A stretch of 64,000 nt of DNA from Scilla litardierei (GCA_030789695.1 CM061138.1:18176214-18240213), one strand, 5' to 3'; positions 11,651 to 28,678 are shown, counted from the stretch's first letter. Numbers and translations are program-made. The notes: generated by a model not told the origin, from the sequence alone.

Positions 11651-13493
11651 TCAATAGCCGCTCTGAGGCTATATGTGATGTCCTAAGTTCGTATGAGTAC
11701 ACTTATCTAATTTTCTAAATCTAGAATTTATCGTGACTTACTAGATTCGAGGTTGTTGTAGTGAGCTGCTTCACTCAAAATTGTGTTACTCTCAAGCACA
11801 AGAGTTCGTGCAAGTAGTAAAGTTCCGGGAGTCCGGATATCGTATCCTCGGGAGAAAACCTGTTGCAACCACAAGTTCAGATCAATTAGAGAATGATCTT
11901 AAAGAAGCTAACTACTTTGAATGATGACGATTTTATGGTTTTGGATGTGGTTTTTAAGTTTATGGAAAAATGAGCGAAGGACATTTTTTTTGTTATTGAA
12001 AGTATTTATACGTATGCACATGATATGGGTTCATTAGGATACATGATTTGTATTAATTTGGTTGATTAGCGATAACTTAATGACACCTCTTTTTGAGAGA
12101 AAGTCATCGGAAAATACCCTTGTGGGGATTAAGCGCGATAATGAAAAAAATAGTTGTTAAAGTAATAATCTTTTAAATAAGAGATGAAACTTCCTTTTGG
12201 GAAGATCAAAACTCAACCTTGTAGGGTGATCATCAACTCATTCATAATCTTTTGGAAAATGAATGAGAAGATTTTAAATAAAGATTATAACTTTAAAAAC
12301 GTGAAAGTGATAACATTAAAATTCAACCAAAGTAAGACAAAACGTGTTCCCTAACTACGGCATATCATGCACAATCAAAATCTAGCCATACATGTTGAGA
12401 ATAAAAGAGATTATAAATATAGAAAATATAATTTTATTCATAGGAAAACAAACTTAAAAGAAAACACAAGAGTTGGAGAAGATATCACCAATTTACACCC
12501 TCATTCCTTTGCAAATGAAACACCTTCTTCTTCTAAAAATCTTATGAAACTCACTCGCAATGCTCTTTAAAACTCAAGAAACTCTCAATTTTGGCTATGG
12601 AATTCTATATGGAATAGTACATGAAAAGAATGGAGCTCTCCCCTCTTTATATAGGCTTAGAATACTAAGGGGTTTATGGTGATTGGCTCTTCATTTCCCC
12701 ACTCTTTATTTGAGAATAAATGCTCATGGCTCTTCATTTGAGAATAAATTCCAATGGCTCTTCGTTTCCCCACTCTTTATTTGAGAATAAATTCCCATGG
12801 CTCTTCATCTTCTATCCCTTTGGCTTCTAATCATGTAAATAAGTTGAAGAGTCACAAATTAGTGGAATTTGTGCTGAATTATTTTTCTTATTTTTCTTTA
12901 AGAAACATGAACAGCTTTGATGCCAAAATTTGTAGAAAATTCCCACGAGCTCCAAAAAATACGAATAAATAGCCGTTGGAATCGTGGGCTCGAGCTCTAC
13001 TCCTGAAAAATATGAAGAAGCACAAATTAGTTCACAAAAATTAATAGTTGTGCAAACTATGAGATTAAGCTCTAATATTATATGATATTCTGAATATGGC
13101 TATACTAGAGCTATTTTAACATTTATGTATGCACAATTGGGGTCCAATAAGGGGAAATAATGTAATATTATGCTGAAATCATGAGCCAAGACTAGATCTA
13201 GGGCTTCCAAGGGTGCTGGTGTACGAGAATCGGTACCTGCAAACACAAGAACAAGTGGTTAAAGAACACACTATTTTCTATCTATTTAACTTGATCGCTT
13301 TGATTTTATAATCGATTGAAACGGTGCCAAAAAGCGATCTAAATTTTTACACATGCTAGATATGAGGAATATAATTTTACGTATGAAGGAAATTTTTTTT
13401 GAAGCCTCTGGTAATTTTTATAATTTTTTAAAAGCTCAAGATGAATTTAAAAACTATTTTTAATTAGTTATCGTATTTGTTCAAACATTTCTT
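11651..13493 (-). repeat. Array unit 5
   Basis: The left part matches unit 2. The right part has private changes (ctttaagaaacatgaacagc near 12897) and some unit 1 variants. The array stops at 13493, where the sequence switches to unrelated DNA. Confidence 0.7.
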
Positions 13494-13859
13494 CCGGGTG
13501 AAATATGCATTAGAATGTCTCAAGTGAGCTGTCCAAATGAACATCTCGAAGAGTACTACAACATATATTTTTTCGTATACCAGTTTACGTGTAAATATTA
13601 AGTTATGAATTATTAAGTGAAAACAACGTATTTAAAATCTAGGCTTAAAAATTCGCTGGAAAAAATATACTCGTCTGATTGAGATGAAATTAGTGCCAAT
13701 GTGTCCAGAACGTCATTTCTGATTTTCTAAGCATGGTCTTGTATTTTTTGAGACCTATAGAATTAGTTATGAATTTTACATCAGAAAGCCTATTTATATA
13801 ATTATAAATACGTACGAAAATACGTTTATACACGTATTTTCATATAAAATACTTAGAAA
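13494..13859. other. AT-rich spacer right of the array
   Basis: No coding, hairpin or terminal-repeat structure was recognised. It separates the tandem array from the GC-rich repeat remnant. Confidence 0.35.
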
Positions 13860-14770
13860 ACCCCCACCATCTCCTTCCTTACGAATGCGGGCTGGGGGTG
13901 TCCGTTGTTCGGCGGTGGCAGAGCACTTCCACGACGGTGGCGAGCGGCGAGCGGCGGCGACGACGAGCAGCGGCGGCGGCGAGCGGCGACAACGCCGGTG
14001 AACGGCACGAAGAGAGGGAGATGGGAAGCGGGCTTCACGGCATGGTGGCGGCGTTGGCGAGTGCCGCTGGGAGCAGGCGGCGGGTGATCGGAGGCGGTAG
14101 AAGACGGCAACATCGGTGCTGGGGTCGGCGGCGACCACCGGAGGGGATATAGAGAGAGTGCGGGGAGGGGAGATGGGTTCGGCGCTTGGAGGCAGAAGGA
14201 GACGGCGTCGGAGGGGGCTGTCGACCGTGGCCTGAGGGTGAGAGGGTGCAGGGAGAGGGAGGGAGTCCGGTGCTTGGTGGCGGTTGCGGCGGCGGCAACC
14301 CACCGGAGGGAGAGAGAGATGGAGTTAGGGGAGAGTGAGTTGGGAGAGGCCTGGGTTTTGAACGGGGAAGAGGGGGAGAGGAGAGAATTTATAGTTAAAA
14401 ATATTATTAAAGAATTCTTAGGGAATTAATTAGATTAGGTAATTAGGTATTGACTAAACTAAGAATTTGTAAGTGTAATTAATAATGTTAGGTAGCTATG
14501 ACTAAAATTTGAAATTTGAAAGATTAACTCCCACATGTGATGTAAGTCGTTTAGGTTAAATGATTAGGGTAGTTAAAAAGTTATTAGGTGATTAGCCAAA
14601 GGTAATTGGTAATAACATTATTATAATAACATTAAATATCGATTCTGACAAACGACTGCAGAAAAATACGAAAAAATATCCACAGGTTTGTATCGTCGCG
14701 AGAATCATGAATATGAAGTTAAATTTAAGGGTTGAGCGACGAAAAAATTAGAAACAAATCATTTACTCAT
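13860..14770. repeat. GC-rich gypsy-like repeat remnant holding an uninterrupted counterpart of the solo-LTR site
   Basis: The first part is a CGG/GCG-rich purine-pyrimidine-biased tract (13900-14330), the second AT-rich. At 14231-14260 the wording cctgagggtgag followed directly by agggtg matches the sequence on either side of the 13-2871 solo LTR with one copy of GTGAG. The last part (14640-14720) matches 3160-3230. Long open frames on both strands result from base composition and are not called as genes. Confidence 0.5.
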
Positions 14771-14771
14771 T

Positions 14772-16722
14772 TTGAACGTATTTGATACTATCGTGAATAC
14801 GGAAAATTGTAACACGTTGAAACCTGACCATTACATAGATACTGCACATCAAATTCTTAACATATTGGAAGAAAGATTAGGATCAAGTTCGAATACAACC
14901 CGAACACCCATGGAGAGAACCCAATCTAACTATGAGAGCGCTGGAAAAGAAGTATGCATGATGGCGTATCAAGACAATAAGAATGAGGTATGTGATTCTA
15001 GTTCTGATGATGAAAACGATTTTGATATCGCAAGTGCATATGAAAATCTGTATAAAGAGTACAAACGATTGAAAAGGAAACACAAAAATTTGGATGTCAG
15101 GTTTAATGATTTGCATGATGAACATGGCACTCTTAGGAACAAATTTGATTCTCTTGCAAATGAATATGAGTCTATGAAACATCGTTGTAATGATAATGAG
15201 AATTTGAAAATCAAATATGATAAATTAGTTTGTGATCATGAAGATTTGAATAATGAACTACGTTTCTACCTTGAGTGATAAATTCATTAATGTACTTGCA
15301 AATGATATTGTGTCAAGTAAGCTCAAACATAATGAACTTGTTCTAAAACTTGAAAATGTTAAGGACAAACCAAATGTGAAAGCTACTCTATCTTGTATGC
15401 ATGCGTCTACTTATAAGAATAAATCTGCTCAAAATACTGTGCATAAAGATGTGAAGCAATATGCTTTTATTTATGGTAATGATGCAAAACACAAAATTCG
15501 TCATGATTCTCATCACAATGTTGTTCATCACAATTATGTTGCATATAACACACATTATACACTTGGTTCAAATAGATTTGTTAGAAATAATACTATTTGG
15601 GTACCAAAATATTTGAACAATCATGAAAAGAATGTTTATGTTTCCAACATGTTTAAAAGTATGCATAGGAAATCAAATTCAAATCGAATTTGGGTTCCTA
15701 ATAAATGATCCTGACATATATGCATCTTTTATGGTATCCACATGCTTCATGTATATCACTTTGATACCCAATACGTAGGATTGTACATATTGACAGAAAT
15801 TTTGCGTAACAACTCGGACCCAATCATTATTGGGTACCAAATACATTCAATTATTTTCTTTCGGGACATATGGATAATGGACAGCGGATGCTCCGCACAC
15901 ATGAGCTGGAATGCAAAACTACTTAGCGTTCTAAAAATGTATGATGGAGGAACCGTAACTTTTGGCGACAACAAGAAAGGTAAAATTATTGGCATAAGTA
16001 ATATTGGCGACCCTTCGAAGCTTCTTATCAAAGACGTCAGTTTGGTAAGCGGGCTAAAGCACAACTTGATAAGCATAAGTCAATTATGCGATAAAGGGTT
16101 GAAAGTTATTTTTACATTAGATGCTTGCTTGGTTTATGATAAAGATATGAAAAATATTCTTGTTAAAGGTAAGCAAGTAGAAAATATTTATGTGCTTAGA
16201 TTAAATGATTATGATTCAAATGATTGCTTGATTGTTTCAACAAATGACCCGTTGCTATGGCACAGACGTTTTGGTCATGTAAAAATCAAAAACATTAGTA
16301 AGATACCTAGGAAAGATTTGGTGCATGGTCTTCCTAAATTAAATTTTTAATTGGATAAATTGCGTGACTCGTGTCAATTTGACAAAATGCATAAAAGTAC
16401 ATTTAAGAGTATTGGAGATCTTAGCTCGAAGATGCCACTCGAACTACTCCATATGGACTTGTTTGGCCCGACTAGAACTTCATCTCCTTATGACTCCAAA
16501 TACGTATTTGTTATAGTTGATGATTTCACACGATACACATGGGTATTATTCTTAATCAATAAGAAACATGCCTTCCGTGAGTTTAAAATATTTTTCAAAA
16601 GAATTGAAAGATTATACTATTTGAAAATTATTTCTATAAGAAGTGATCACGACGGTGAATTTGAAAATGAACATTTTAAGAGATTTTTATTCCCCAAAAG
16701 TCCTCATTTGCCCCATTGATAA
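14772..16722 (+). pseudogene. Ty1/copia gag-protease-integrase remnant
   Basis: Three broken frames read in order. 14772-15278 is a charged, coiled-coil-rich gag C-terminal part. 15253-15708 continues it after a frameshift. 15742-16350 has the retroviral-type aspartic protease motif DSGCSAHM, followed by a pre-integrase WHRRFGH segment. After a stop at 16348-16350, 16351-16719 gives the start of the integrase core with MDLFGP and a second acidic motif RSDHDGEFEN. The pre-integrase zinc-binding segment is damaged, and the sequence ends abruptly near 16690 before the third catalytic residue. Reverse transcriptase and RNase H are missing, as are LTRs and PBS. It is a truncated, inactive copia copy, perhaps of the SIRE or Bianca groups judging from the long coiled-coil gag. 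Confidence 0.8.
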
Positions 16723-17404
16723 TGCCCATATTTCCCCATATTTCCCCCATATTTTTCTATTTATTTTGGGCCTTCAATCCCCCACTTTTTATTCTTTTCA
16801 TTTTCTTTTTTGGCAGTGGCCACCCCTCCACTCAAGATCGGTGGCAAAAAAAACTGTCGTCTTAGAACTAGGAAAAAAATCAATTTTTGTTGTTTTCTAG
16901 TTTGATCTTCGGGAGATTTATATCATATGCATCATGATCATTATAAAAAAATTGCATCGTTTTCAATATACCTCAAAGATCGAAGAAGACAAGCGCGAAG
17001 AGGTGGATGACGTTCGTGTGCGATGGATCAAACTTCTCCTTCCTAGCTTTCGCAACGAATGGACCTTCAATCTCAGGGAGAACGTGCTGATAACGTGTTG
17101 CGAACGTATCTCCTGGAAAAGACCACATGCCTTTATTTATAGGGGTGAGAGAGTGCATACATATATATGATACAATATTTCAAAGAGATACAATCTTATC
17201 CTCACACATAGATATTCTATTTACAACAGACATTTAAAATTTTTTAAAAAATACCGATATTTAAAATCTGATTCATTAAATTTTAACCGCATCGTTTTTT
17301 AAAATATACATTTGATAAGACTCTATAGTCTAATAACATGTTTTGTCTTAAACTATACTATAATCAATGTCATAAATATTTTTAATAATAATTCAGTTAA
17401 TGAA
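16723..17404 (-). repeat. Minus-strand copia LTR and primer-site fragment
   Basis: On the minus strand a TATA-like CCCTATAAATAAAGG (near 17131-17146) is followed by CGCAACACGTTATCAGCACG (17082-17101), the usual junction of a copia LTR end with its tRNA-Met-type primer site. The internal side towards 16723 carries no pol motif and is truncated. The outer LTR edge, somewhere between 17200 and 17400, could not be fixed. Confidence 0.5.
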
Positions 17405-17407
17405 TTA

Positions 17408-17572
17408 GGATTCATGTAGATCAGTTGGCACCTGATCTAATAGATCAGGTGCAAGACACAAAAAGATGGGCCCCAACGAGTACAAGCACATATGGGGCTT
17501 GTATTTTCCACCTTTTTTGTGTCTTGGCACCTGATCTATTAGATCAGGTGCCACCTTTTCTACATTAAATCC
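17408..17572. mobile_element. Hairpin MITE with long terminal inverted repeats
   Basis: The element is almost entirely an inverted repeat: about 65 bases at each end pair with each other around a short loop near 17470-17500. Each arm carries its own palindrome, CACCTGATCT followed by the reverse with a TA or AT centre. The best boundary puts a TA dinucleotide on each side (17406-17407, 17573-17574), as in Tc1/mariner-type MITEs; because the repeat ends are palindromic with TA this assignment is tentative. No coding capacity. Confidence 0.7.
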
Positions 17573-17574
17573 TA

Positions 17575-17842
17575 ATAAATTTAATGCAATGTAATACAAA
17601 ATTCTTTTAAAAACTGTACCTACAGGTGCCAAAAAAATATAGTACACGGCAAGAAGATACATGTGGAAGCCGGGAGTTGCCATGCACACGGACCTAATTG
17701 ACGAACACACAAATCATTTATTTACAAGTTTGCCATTCAAAATTTCAGATTTGCCGTTGAAATTTTTTCAGTTTTTTACAATCCCCCCTCTTCATCCTCC
17801 CTCTACGTCCTCTGCTTTCCCGATGTCGCCACGAGCTCCCCA
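17575..17842. other. Unassigned spacer with TRIM target site at its end
   Basis: No gene recognised. It ends with CATCC (17843-17847), the left target-site duplication of the TRIM. Confidence 0.35.
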
Positions 17843-17847
17843 CATCC

Positions 17848-18062
17848 TGTTGGGTTGCGAACAATAGTCCCACATCGGCTATGTTGGGGATCGGGGGGGG
17901 GGGGGGGGTATAAATATGGGTTGTGTATCTCCATTAGTATGAGGCCTTTTAAGGCAAGTCCAATTGAAAAGACGTGCGGGCCAGTGGGCCTAGAGCGGAC
18001 AATACATACAAATGTGGAGATCCAATCGTGACATGCCATACTTACACCTTAGAAAAACAACA
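17848..18062 (+). repeat. 5' LTR of TRIM copy 1
   Basis: 215 bp with TG...CA ends. The core wording tagtcccacatcggct is shared with the copies at 46.0 kb and 32.3-32.7 kb. Confidence 0.85.
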
Positions 18063-18424
18063 TAGTATCAAAGCCGGTCCCAATCTCTAGCGATCCGTTG
18101 CTTGACAATGTGAAAGTTTGTAAGCTCCCTAATTACCGAACTGCCGAAACGCCACCTCGACAGTTCGGGGTTGGTTCGCCGAGAGCAGAAACTCGGCATG
18201 ATGCTCCTTCGGCTCACCAAACTACAGAGGATGCTGGGACTCGGGTAGTTTGGGTTTGGAGCGCTCGACAAACCTCTCCTTTTGCCGAGGTTCAGGTGGA
18301 GCTCGGTGAGGTGCACCACTGCCGAGCTCAGGTGTGGAGCAGATGGAGTTGGTAGGCTCAGGTGGAGCTCGGTAGGAGGCTCTGTCGAGCTCATTCCCAG
18401 GTGGTCCATTGTTCGGGTGTGGAT

Positions 18425-18610
18425 TGTTGGGTTGTGAACAATAGTCCCACATCGGCTAGGTTGAGGATCTAGGTGGATATGAGCGGTGTATCTCCATTGG
18501 TATGAGACATTTTGAGGTAAGCCCAATTGCAAAGCTGTGCGGGCCAGTGGGTCTAGAGCGAACAACTTCATATCAATGGCATGCCATATTTACACCCTAG
18601 AAAAACAACA
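18425..18610 (+). repeat. 3' LTR of TRIM copy 1
   Basis: 186 bp, diverged from its partner by substitutions and by lack of the poly-G run. Followed directly by the CATCC duplication. Confidence 0.85.
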
Positions 18611-18615
18611 CATCC

Positions 18616-19245
18616 CCCTCACCCAACCACTGTATAGCGTCTGTCGACATATCTCATTCCTCATACCCTTCCCTCTGCCTCTTCATCTTACCCTTCACTT
18701 TGCTGTCGTCGTTGTCGCTGGTGGAGGCCGCGCGGGGTGACATGGAGGTGGCGGGGCAGTAGAGACAGCTGGCGGCGAAAGTGGTGCGATAAAAAGAGGA
18801 GAGATGTAATTTGAGGATAGTTAAGTGTGTAAAAATGATTTGTAAATATTTGTGCTTGTGTGTAAAGTTGGGCCGTGTGAACAGCGATAGCCGATCGGTA
18901 TGTGTTTATAGAATTGCCCGTCGAAGCCAGCCTCGGGCTCGGATAGAATTTAGTCGGTTAACCTTCTCATCGGTATTAACTGCGAGTAATCTCTTGCCCG
19001 CTGAAGTAGGCAAGCAGCAGATCGGGCGGCTGTCATGAAACCCGGCCCTTCGTCTTCCGTACGTCCCATGCATGAGTGCGGAGGCCTGCGGCGTTGGGAA
19101 CATCGCTCGTAATTCACGCACCCATTCTAACGTTACCCTCAGATGACCAATCTGACTGCGGGTCCCATAAGAATTGGGCCCCCGGCGACGACCTGGGTCA
19201 ACACAGCCTTTCTCAAAATTAATATTCTGCTTTCTCATCTTCACA
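18616..19245. other. Upstream region of the helicase gene
   Basis: No transposon ends or coding frames could be supported. It holds GC-rich patches (18720-18790, 18880-19200) and is the likely 5' regulatory region of the gene that follows. Confidence 0.4.
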
Positions 19246-19257
19246 TTATAAAAAAGA
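19246..19257 (+). promoter_or_regulatory. Putative TATA box of the helicase gene
   Basis: The string attataaaaaag lies 64-75 bases upstream of the ATG at 19321. A start of transcription 25-35 bases downstream would leave out the in-frame ATG at 19261 and make 19321 the first ATG in the message. Confidence 0.45.
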
Positions 19258-19320
19258 CCCATGCGTGGGAAAAAAAACCCAGAGAATCAAAAGACTTTCC
19301 TTTGCCGAGAAGGAAGAAAA

Positions 19321-25870
<6,550 letters not shown>

Positions 25871-26065
25871 AAAATTTGTCTTACAACTTACTATCTCTTC
25901 TATCGTATTTATGCATGCATGCATTCAAGTATGTATTCACTAAAGTTTTGGTGCATTTGGGGTTTGTCCGGATTAGTTCATCATGAAATCTCTGATTATT
26001 GGAAAATAGCAGGGACGTTCCACACAGCAAGCATCCCTCTAGCCTTTTGGCTATGACACAGTTGC
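25871..26065. other. 3' flank of the helicase gene
   Basis: Presumed 3' UTR and downstream region. No clear AATAAA was seen close to the stop codon. Confidence 0.35.
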
Positions 26066-26345
26066 TCCTGTTCACATACACCAGTCATACCCGTGCTCTT
26101 AGGGCACGAGACATTCAAATTCTTTCCCTCAAAAATTTAAACCCCATTCAAAATCTTTTCTTTAAAAATTTCAATCACATTCAAAAATCTTCCTCCTAAA
26201 AGTTTCTATCATAACAAATTTTCTCCTAATTTTATTCCCTAAAATTGACACGGTTGCCTAGGATTTTCCTAAAATTTTTCACCATCTTTCTTCCTAATCA
26301 TTGATGAATGTAGATTAAATCCTAGCCATCCTTCTATTAACCTCT
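26066..26345 (-). mobile_element. Diverged Helitron 3'-end fragment
   Basis: On the minus strand the sequence ends in a hairpin CGTGCCCTAAGAGCACGGG, then TATGACTGG, that is CTGG as a CTRR terminus. The arrangement matches the other Helitron ends here, but the body is strongly diverged (AT-rich aaaaatttaaacccc). The outer boundary is uncertain. Confidence 0.4.
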
Positions 26346-26639
26346 TTATTCTGGTGAGTATCCATATTCAAAACCTACCCTATGTTATAATGTTTGTTTG
26401 GGTAGAGGTCTATATTAGCCCTTACAAACTTACCCAAACCCCTTTTTCAATAATTAGCACCATTAGTTTTGATGTTTGCATTCTAAGACCTAAATATACC
26501 AGAAAACTAGTGAACCATAAGCTATTTTATTGTAGATAAATGGATATGAAACAGTTCTATTATCGTCAAACCATTCATATGGATATGAAAAGTTTTATTA
26601 TCGGCAAATCGTGCAATCTGTAACAATCTGATGCATATG
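26346..26639. other. AT-rich spacer
   Basis: No gene recognised. A short repeat (catatggatatgaaa...ttattatcg) occurs near 26540-26570 and 26576-26604. Confidence 0.3.
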
Positions 26640-26644
26640 CAAAT

Positions 26645-28052
26645 TGAGATTCAGTATGCAGTTAATAACCAAGAAAACCGAAGGATTAAAAACAAGAACC
26701 AATCACGACACATAAAACTTGGTAACACAGTTTAGTGCGCACACATACATCTGCGGGACAACGCCCAGAAAATTAAATTACTCAACTAAATATCAATGAT
26801 TACAATCACTAATACCACGGTTCTACTAGGAGGAACAACCGCCCCCTCAATACAAACCGTGTTGGGTGGTTTATACCAAACCCATGGAGTAATTTGCACA
26901 AGATCCCCTTGCGTGCAAGATCCCCTTGCTGAACTGACAAAGATCAACTCTCTTGATCTCCTATGTGCGTAGCCGTCAGCCTCCTCCCGGAGTTCTTTGA
27001 TCAACTTTTTCAAAAGCCGTGCCCTAGCCGTCAAAGACGCTTACCCTGATATCCCCCGCTCCCCCTCAATCCGCATGCCAATAGGGTATGTCGTTCAATC
27101 ATATCAGATGTGGATCGGTAGCCCACAATTTTTAAAACTACTTCGGGCTAGTGGTTCTGCGTATCTCCAAGGATCCGATGAATAAAATATTGCGGGCAAG
27201 AATCTCTCTAACCGATTCAATAATAAAACCAAGAGATTGCAACTACCTAATGTATCTTCAACAGATCTCCAATTGCAACAATATATACCAGAATACTTAG
27301 AAAAATCTGAAAGAAGATCAGAGGAATCCATCTTAAATAATCATCATTCATTACCAGACTTCTTACACCGCATGTTGGATGTTATGTTGCAACATAATGT
27401 TCAACATATCATTCAACATGACCAATAAACGAGATTTCTCATACCATATTTGCGGATTGACACCTTCAATCACATCTTCAGCAGATCTTATGCATACCAG
27501 CATACAACAGAATATCTGGAGAAGATCTAAACAATAATACAAGATTTGAAACCATTCAGATTTAAAATCTTCAACCGCACATATCTTCAACCGATCTTGT
27601 AACTACTATTTTCGGGTAAATAACTTCCTCTTTAATGGAGATATTCCGCCAATATATCTAGGATCACTTCGGGTAAGAAATCCCATAGATCAAGGAGTCA
27701 TTAACCATTCGGGTAAAATGATTTAAACAAATCTCCTCCCAACAATTAAGGAACTAATTCGGGTAACAAAGAACAGAAAAATCTCACCAAGATATTTCAT
27801 CGACCAATTCAGGAACCTCCGAGATCATGGGCTATAAATCAGATTTAAGACTATGACAATAGTTCTGCAAACCAAAATAGCATATCTTCGTACGAACCAT
27901 ACTCCAGATCCCGCATGTTGTACATAATGTTGCAACATTATGTACAACATGACTGCTCAAACTGCTCAAAAACAATTCTGATTCCACAAACCGAGCTATC
28001 CAGATTTAGTGCCACTAATGCCAACTTATATCAACAGAGAAACAACCTAACA
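26645..28052 (-). mobile_element. Solo copia LTR related to the young 47.7-kb element
   Basis: Reverse-complement matches to the LTR at 47753-49312 run along the whole segment, for example the start (TGTTAGGTTGTTTCTCTG on the minus strand) and the block around cacggtttgtat. It begins TG and ends CA on the plus strand as well, and is flanked by the identical five bases CAAAT at 26640-26644 and 28053-28057. No internal sequence adjoins it. At about 1.41 kb it is shorter and clearly diverged from the young LTR. It holds a perfect 38-bp palindrome at 27914-27951. Confidence 0.8.
27914..27951. other. Perfect 38-bp palindrome in the solo LTR
   Basis: The 19 bases starting CATGTTGTACATAATGTTG are followed without spacer by their exact reverse complement. 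An imperfect counterpart of about 50 bp sits at the related place in the young element's LTRs (48537-48586, 52634-52683). As RNA it would fold into a strong hairpin. Confidence 0.85.
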
Positions 28053-28100
28053 CAAATTATAAGAAAATTACCAATTTTCAATGTATCTATGTATTGGTCC

Positions 28101-28678
28101 ACTTAAATTGATATTAACGGTTTTGATCATTAAAAAATAAGTGATAAATGGAGCTTTTAGGTTTGTTGTATGAAATTTCATACACTGGTTGCACATTTAT
28201 TTATTCTCATATATATATATATATGTTGAGGCTTTGACACCACTCGTTTTAATGGGTAAATACATTGTCCAATTGACAGTCACCTTACGAAAAACTAAGA
28301 ATTATGGATCAACAATCAAAGCAAATAGTAATCTGTTATGTCTCACTTCCTAAAATCTCAAGGGAACGCATACATGACAAGTCACTTAAATTGATATTAA
28401 CGGTTTTGATCATTAAAAAATAAGTGATAAATGGAGCTTTTAGGTTTGTTGTATGAAATTTCATACACTGGTTGCACATTTATTTATTCTCATATATATA
28501 TATGTGTGTGTGTGTGTGTGTTGAGGCTTTGACACCACTCGTTGTAATGGGTAAATACATTGTCCAATTGACAGTCACCTTACGAAAAACTAAGAATTAT
28601 GGATCAACAATCAAAGCAAATAGTAATCTGTTATGTCTCACTTCCTAAAATCTCAAGGGAACGCATACATGATAAGTC
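28101..28678. repeat. Tandem duplication of a 283-bp segment containing a copia LTR end
   Basis: Unit 1 (28101-28383) and unit 2 (28384-28678) are nearly identical; unit 2 is longer because its (TA)n has grown a (TG)n tract at about 28495-28520. Each unit contains tgttgaggctttgacacca, which matches the minus-strand LTR end at 36554, so the duplicated segment includes part of that copia LTR family. Confidence 0.85.

Larger units (their letters stand above)
4287..13493 (-). repeat. Five-copy tandem array of a ~1.84-kb Athila/Tat-like LTR-leader unit
   Basis: Five near-identical units follow head to tail, starting at 4287, 6130, 7971, 9810 and 11651 (periods 1843, 1841, 1839, 1841, last unit 1843 bp), so the array holds almost exactly five units. 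Read on the minus strand, each unit has a TATA box followed by an AATAAA-containing stretch (LTR U3-R-like), a leader with CCCGAGGATACGATATCCGG, a TTTTTGGCACCGTTTC block resembling the primer-binding region of Athila/Tat/Ogre gypsy elements, and after a TTTGCAG acceptor-like site a peptide DSRTPAPLEA resembling the start of Athila gag. Most of gag and all of pol are absent. Copies 3 and 4 share variants, and copies 2 and 5 share variants, pointing to unequal crossing-over. The lineage is inferred from motifs only. Confidence 0.75.
17848..18610 (+). mobile_element. Intact TRIM retrotransposon, copy 1
   Basis: A 763-bp element with LTRs at 17848-18062 and 18425-18610, both starting TGTTGGGTTG and ending AACAACA, flanked by a perfect five-base duplication CATCC (17843-17847 and 18611-18615). 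The primer-binding site follows the first LTR at 18063 (tagtatcaaagccggtccc, a variant of the initiator tRNA-Met complement). The interior of about 360 bp codes for nothing recognisable and has repeated gagctc/cggtg wording. The left LTR has a run of about 16 G at 17893-17909. TRIMs are non-autonomous and rely on proteins from other LTR elements. Confidence 0.9.

Noticed and set aside
5003..12972. Conserved 66-72-codon frames in the tandem units as small genes
   Set aside because: Unit identity is so high that shared open frames are expected; no motif, and the promoter-like layout is on the other strand.
13794..14303. Overlapping long open frames on both strands in the GC-rich tract
   Set aside because: They arise from CGG/CCG-rich composition; several frames on both strands are open at once, with low-complexity Arg/Pro/Ser proteins and no motif.
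18098..18571. 167-codon minus and 85-codon plus frames in TRIM copy 1
   Set aside because: They overlap each other, span LTR borders and are absent from copy 2.
19261..19320. Upstream in-frame ATG as the helicase start
   Set aside because: It lies only about ten bases from the TATA-like box, so it is unlikely to be in the transcript; the conserved family N-terminus begins after 19321.
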